Assembly (NCBI GenBank): GCA_937967285.1 | Contig: CALBSU010000549.1 | Coordinates: forward strand, 1-6,184 | Origin: an uncultured Acidobacteriota bacterium | GTDB taxonomy: Bacteria > Acidobacteriota > Blastocatellia > RBC074 | Length of the DNA stretch: 6,184 nucleotides | Reading direction: 5' to 3' | Part shown: piece by piece, positions 5,779 through 6,184 of the stretch | Position numbering within the stretch: the first letter of the stretch is position 1 | Layout: every line of letters begins with the position of its first letter | Program-made: the position numbers and the translations under genes | Notes under the pieces: model-generated | Databases searched by the model: none | What the model was told of the DNA's origin: nothing | What the model saw: the letters and a program-made list of their open reading frames with translations, nothing else

Positions 5779-5784
5779 ATTATA
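5779..5784 (-). promoter_or_regulatory. Candidate -10 box of the mntA-hepT operon
   Basis: The minus strand reads TATAAT, a perfect -10 hexamer, with transcription expected near 5772, about 37 nt before mntA. No good -35 hexamer is found at 16-18 nt; bases 5801-5807 there read GC-rich. An inverted repeat AGGGCT/AGCCCT (5801-5806 and 5824-5829) covers the -35 region and could bind a regulator, which would be consistent with an activator-dependent or repressed promoter. Confidence 0.38.
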
Positions 5785-5881
5785 GCTCAATTCAGAATCC
5801 AGGGCTCTTTTTCCTCGCCGGTAAGCCCTCGACCAACCCGATTTTATAAGCCGGACGGGCTCACTTTGATATTCACATTTT

Positions 5882-5911
5882 GCGGATCTCACCCGTGAAG
5901 TGATTATCCGC
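5882..5911. other. Inverted repeat in the mntA/esterase divergent intergenic region
   Basis: GCGGAT (5882-5887) pairs exactly with ATCCGC (5906-5911), and inside it CAC (5890-5892) pairs with GTG (5900-5902). It lies about 80 nt before the esterase start and about 150 nt before mntA, so it could be an operator for the plus-strand gene. The repeat is short and may be chance. Confidence 0.25.
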
Positions 5912-5990
5912 GTGGATTGGTTTAAAATACCGGACTTGTCGAAAGACCTGATAGCGTTCAAATCCTTCAACATCCCATATGAGGCCGGTC

Positions 5991-6184
5991 ATGAAAAGAT
6001 CAATCGCATTAGGCGCGGTGATGGTTATCGTATTCACCTGCGTCGCCATCTTCGCGCAGCAGCAGAGGCAGCTCACGCCCGAACAGCAGGCGCGGCAGGA
6101 GGCCACACGGCGGGACCATCAGAACATGATGGAACAGCTCGGGATCACTTCACTCCGCCCGGGAGCCAATCCGAACGATCCGAA
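5991..6184 (+). CDS. Secreted esterase N-terminus, probably glucuronoyl-esterase-like (3' cut by window edge)
   Basis: Only the first 64 codons are visible. ATG 5991 has GAGG at 6 nt spacing. The product starts with a signal peptide (MKRSIALG, then the hydrophobic core VMVIVFTCVAIFA) with a likely cleavage after IFA before QQ. The mature start (LTPEQQARQEATRRDHQ, then MMEQLGI, SLRPGANPNDP) strongly recalls the N-terminus of acidobacterial alpha/beta-hydrolases annotated as acetylxylan or glucuronoyl (CE15-like) esterases, which cut ester links between lignin or acetyl groups and xylan in the periplasm or outside the cell. The catalytic Ser-His-acid region lies beyond the window, so the family rests on memory of this N-terminal motif alone. 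Its role would fit the polymer-uptake receptor at the other edge. Confidence 0.6.
   Translation, partial: MKRSIALGAVMVIVFTCVAIFAQQQRQLTPEQQARQEATRRDHQNMMEQLGITSLRPGANPNDP

Overview
The window looks like a piece of a chromosome from the phylum Acidobacteriota, at roughly mid-50s % GC by eye. The evidence is an Oar-like TonB-dependent outer-membrane receptor of the type that is greatly expanded there, and, at the far edge, the start of a probable secreted carbohydrate esterase whose N-terminus resembles acidobacterial glucuronoyl-esterase-like proteins. The phylum is inferred from family resemblance only.

Layout from left to right. Bases 2-2683 (+) hold the C-terminal 893 residues of the TonB receptor, cut by the left edge and closed by a strong hairpin terminator. 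A candidate promoter follows, then a complete tRNA-Phe(GAA) with its own terminator. Next come a higB-higA type II toxin-antitoxin operon (+, overlapping genes, candidate operator upstream), then about 700 bp with two tandem units. Each unit has a GC-rich hairpin leader, a strong ribosome-binding site and a small single-pass membrane protein that I do not recognise. A stretch of about 360 bp with no confident gene follows, with a possible remnant on the minus strand. Then comes a minus-strand mntA-hepT (MNT/HEPN) toxin-antitoxin pair, and finally the divergent start of the esterase gene, cut by the right edge.

The flanks look like ordinary polymer-scavenging genes: an outer-membrane receptor and an exported esterase. 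The middle (about 3.0-5.75 kb), starting directly after a tRNA gene, looks like a small accessory island with two toxin-antitoxin modules. The most unusual part is the tandem pair at 4049-4748. Its leaders are about 89% identical over 65 nt, while the proteins align without gaps for 48 codons at only about 28% identity. The upstream copy has an in-frame TGA exactly where the downstream copy has Gly38, a recognisable continuation after that TGA, and a related C-terminal tail. A 12-nt start of a third leader follows the second gene. This looks like a duplicated cassette in which regulatory DNA is conserved and the coding part diverges. Its function is unknown.
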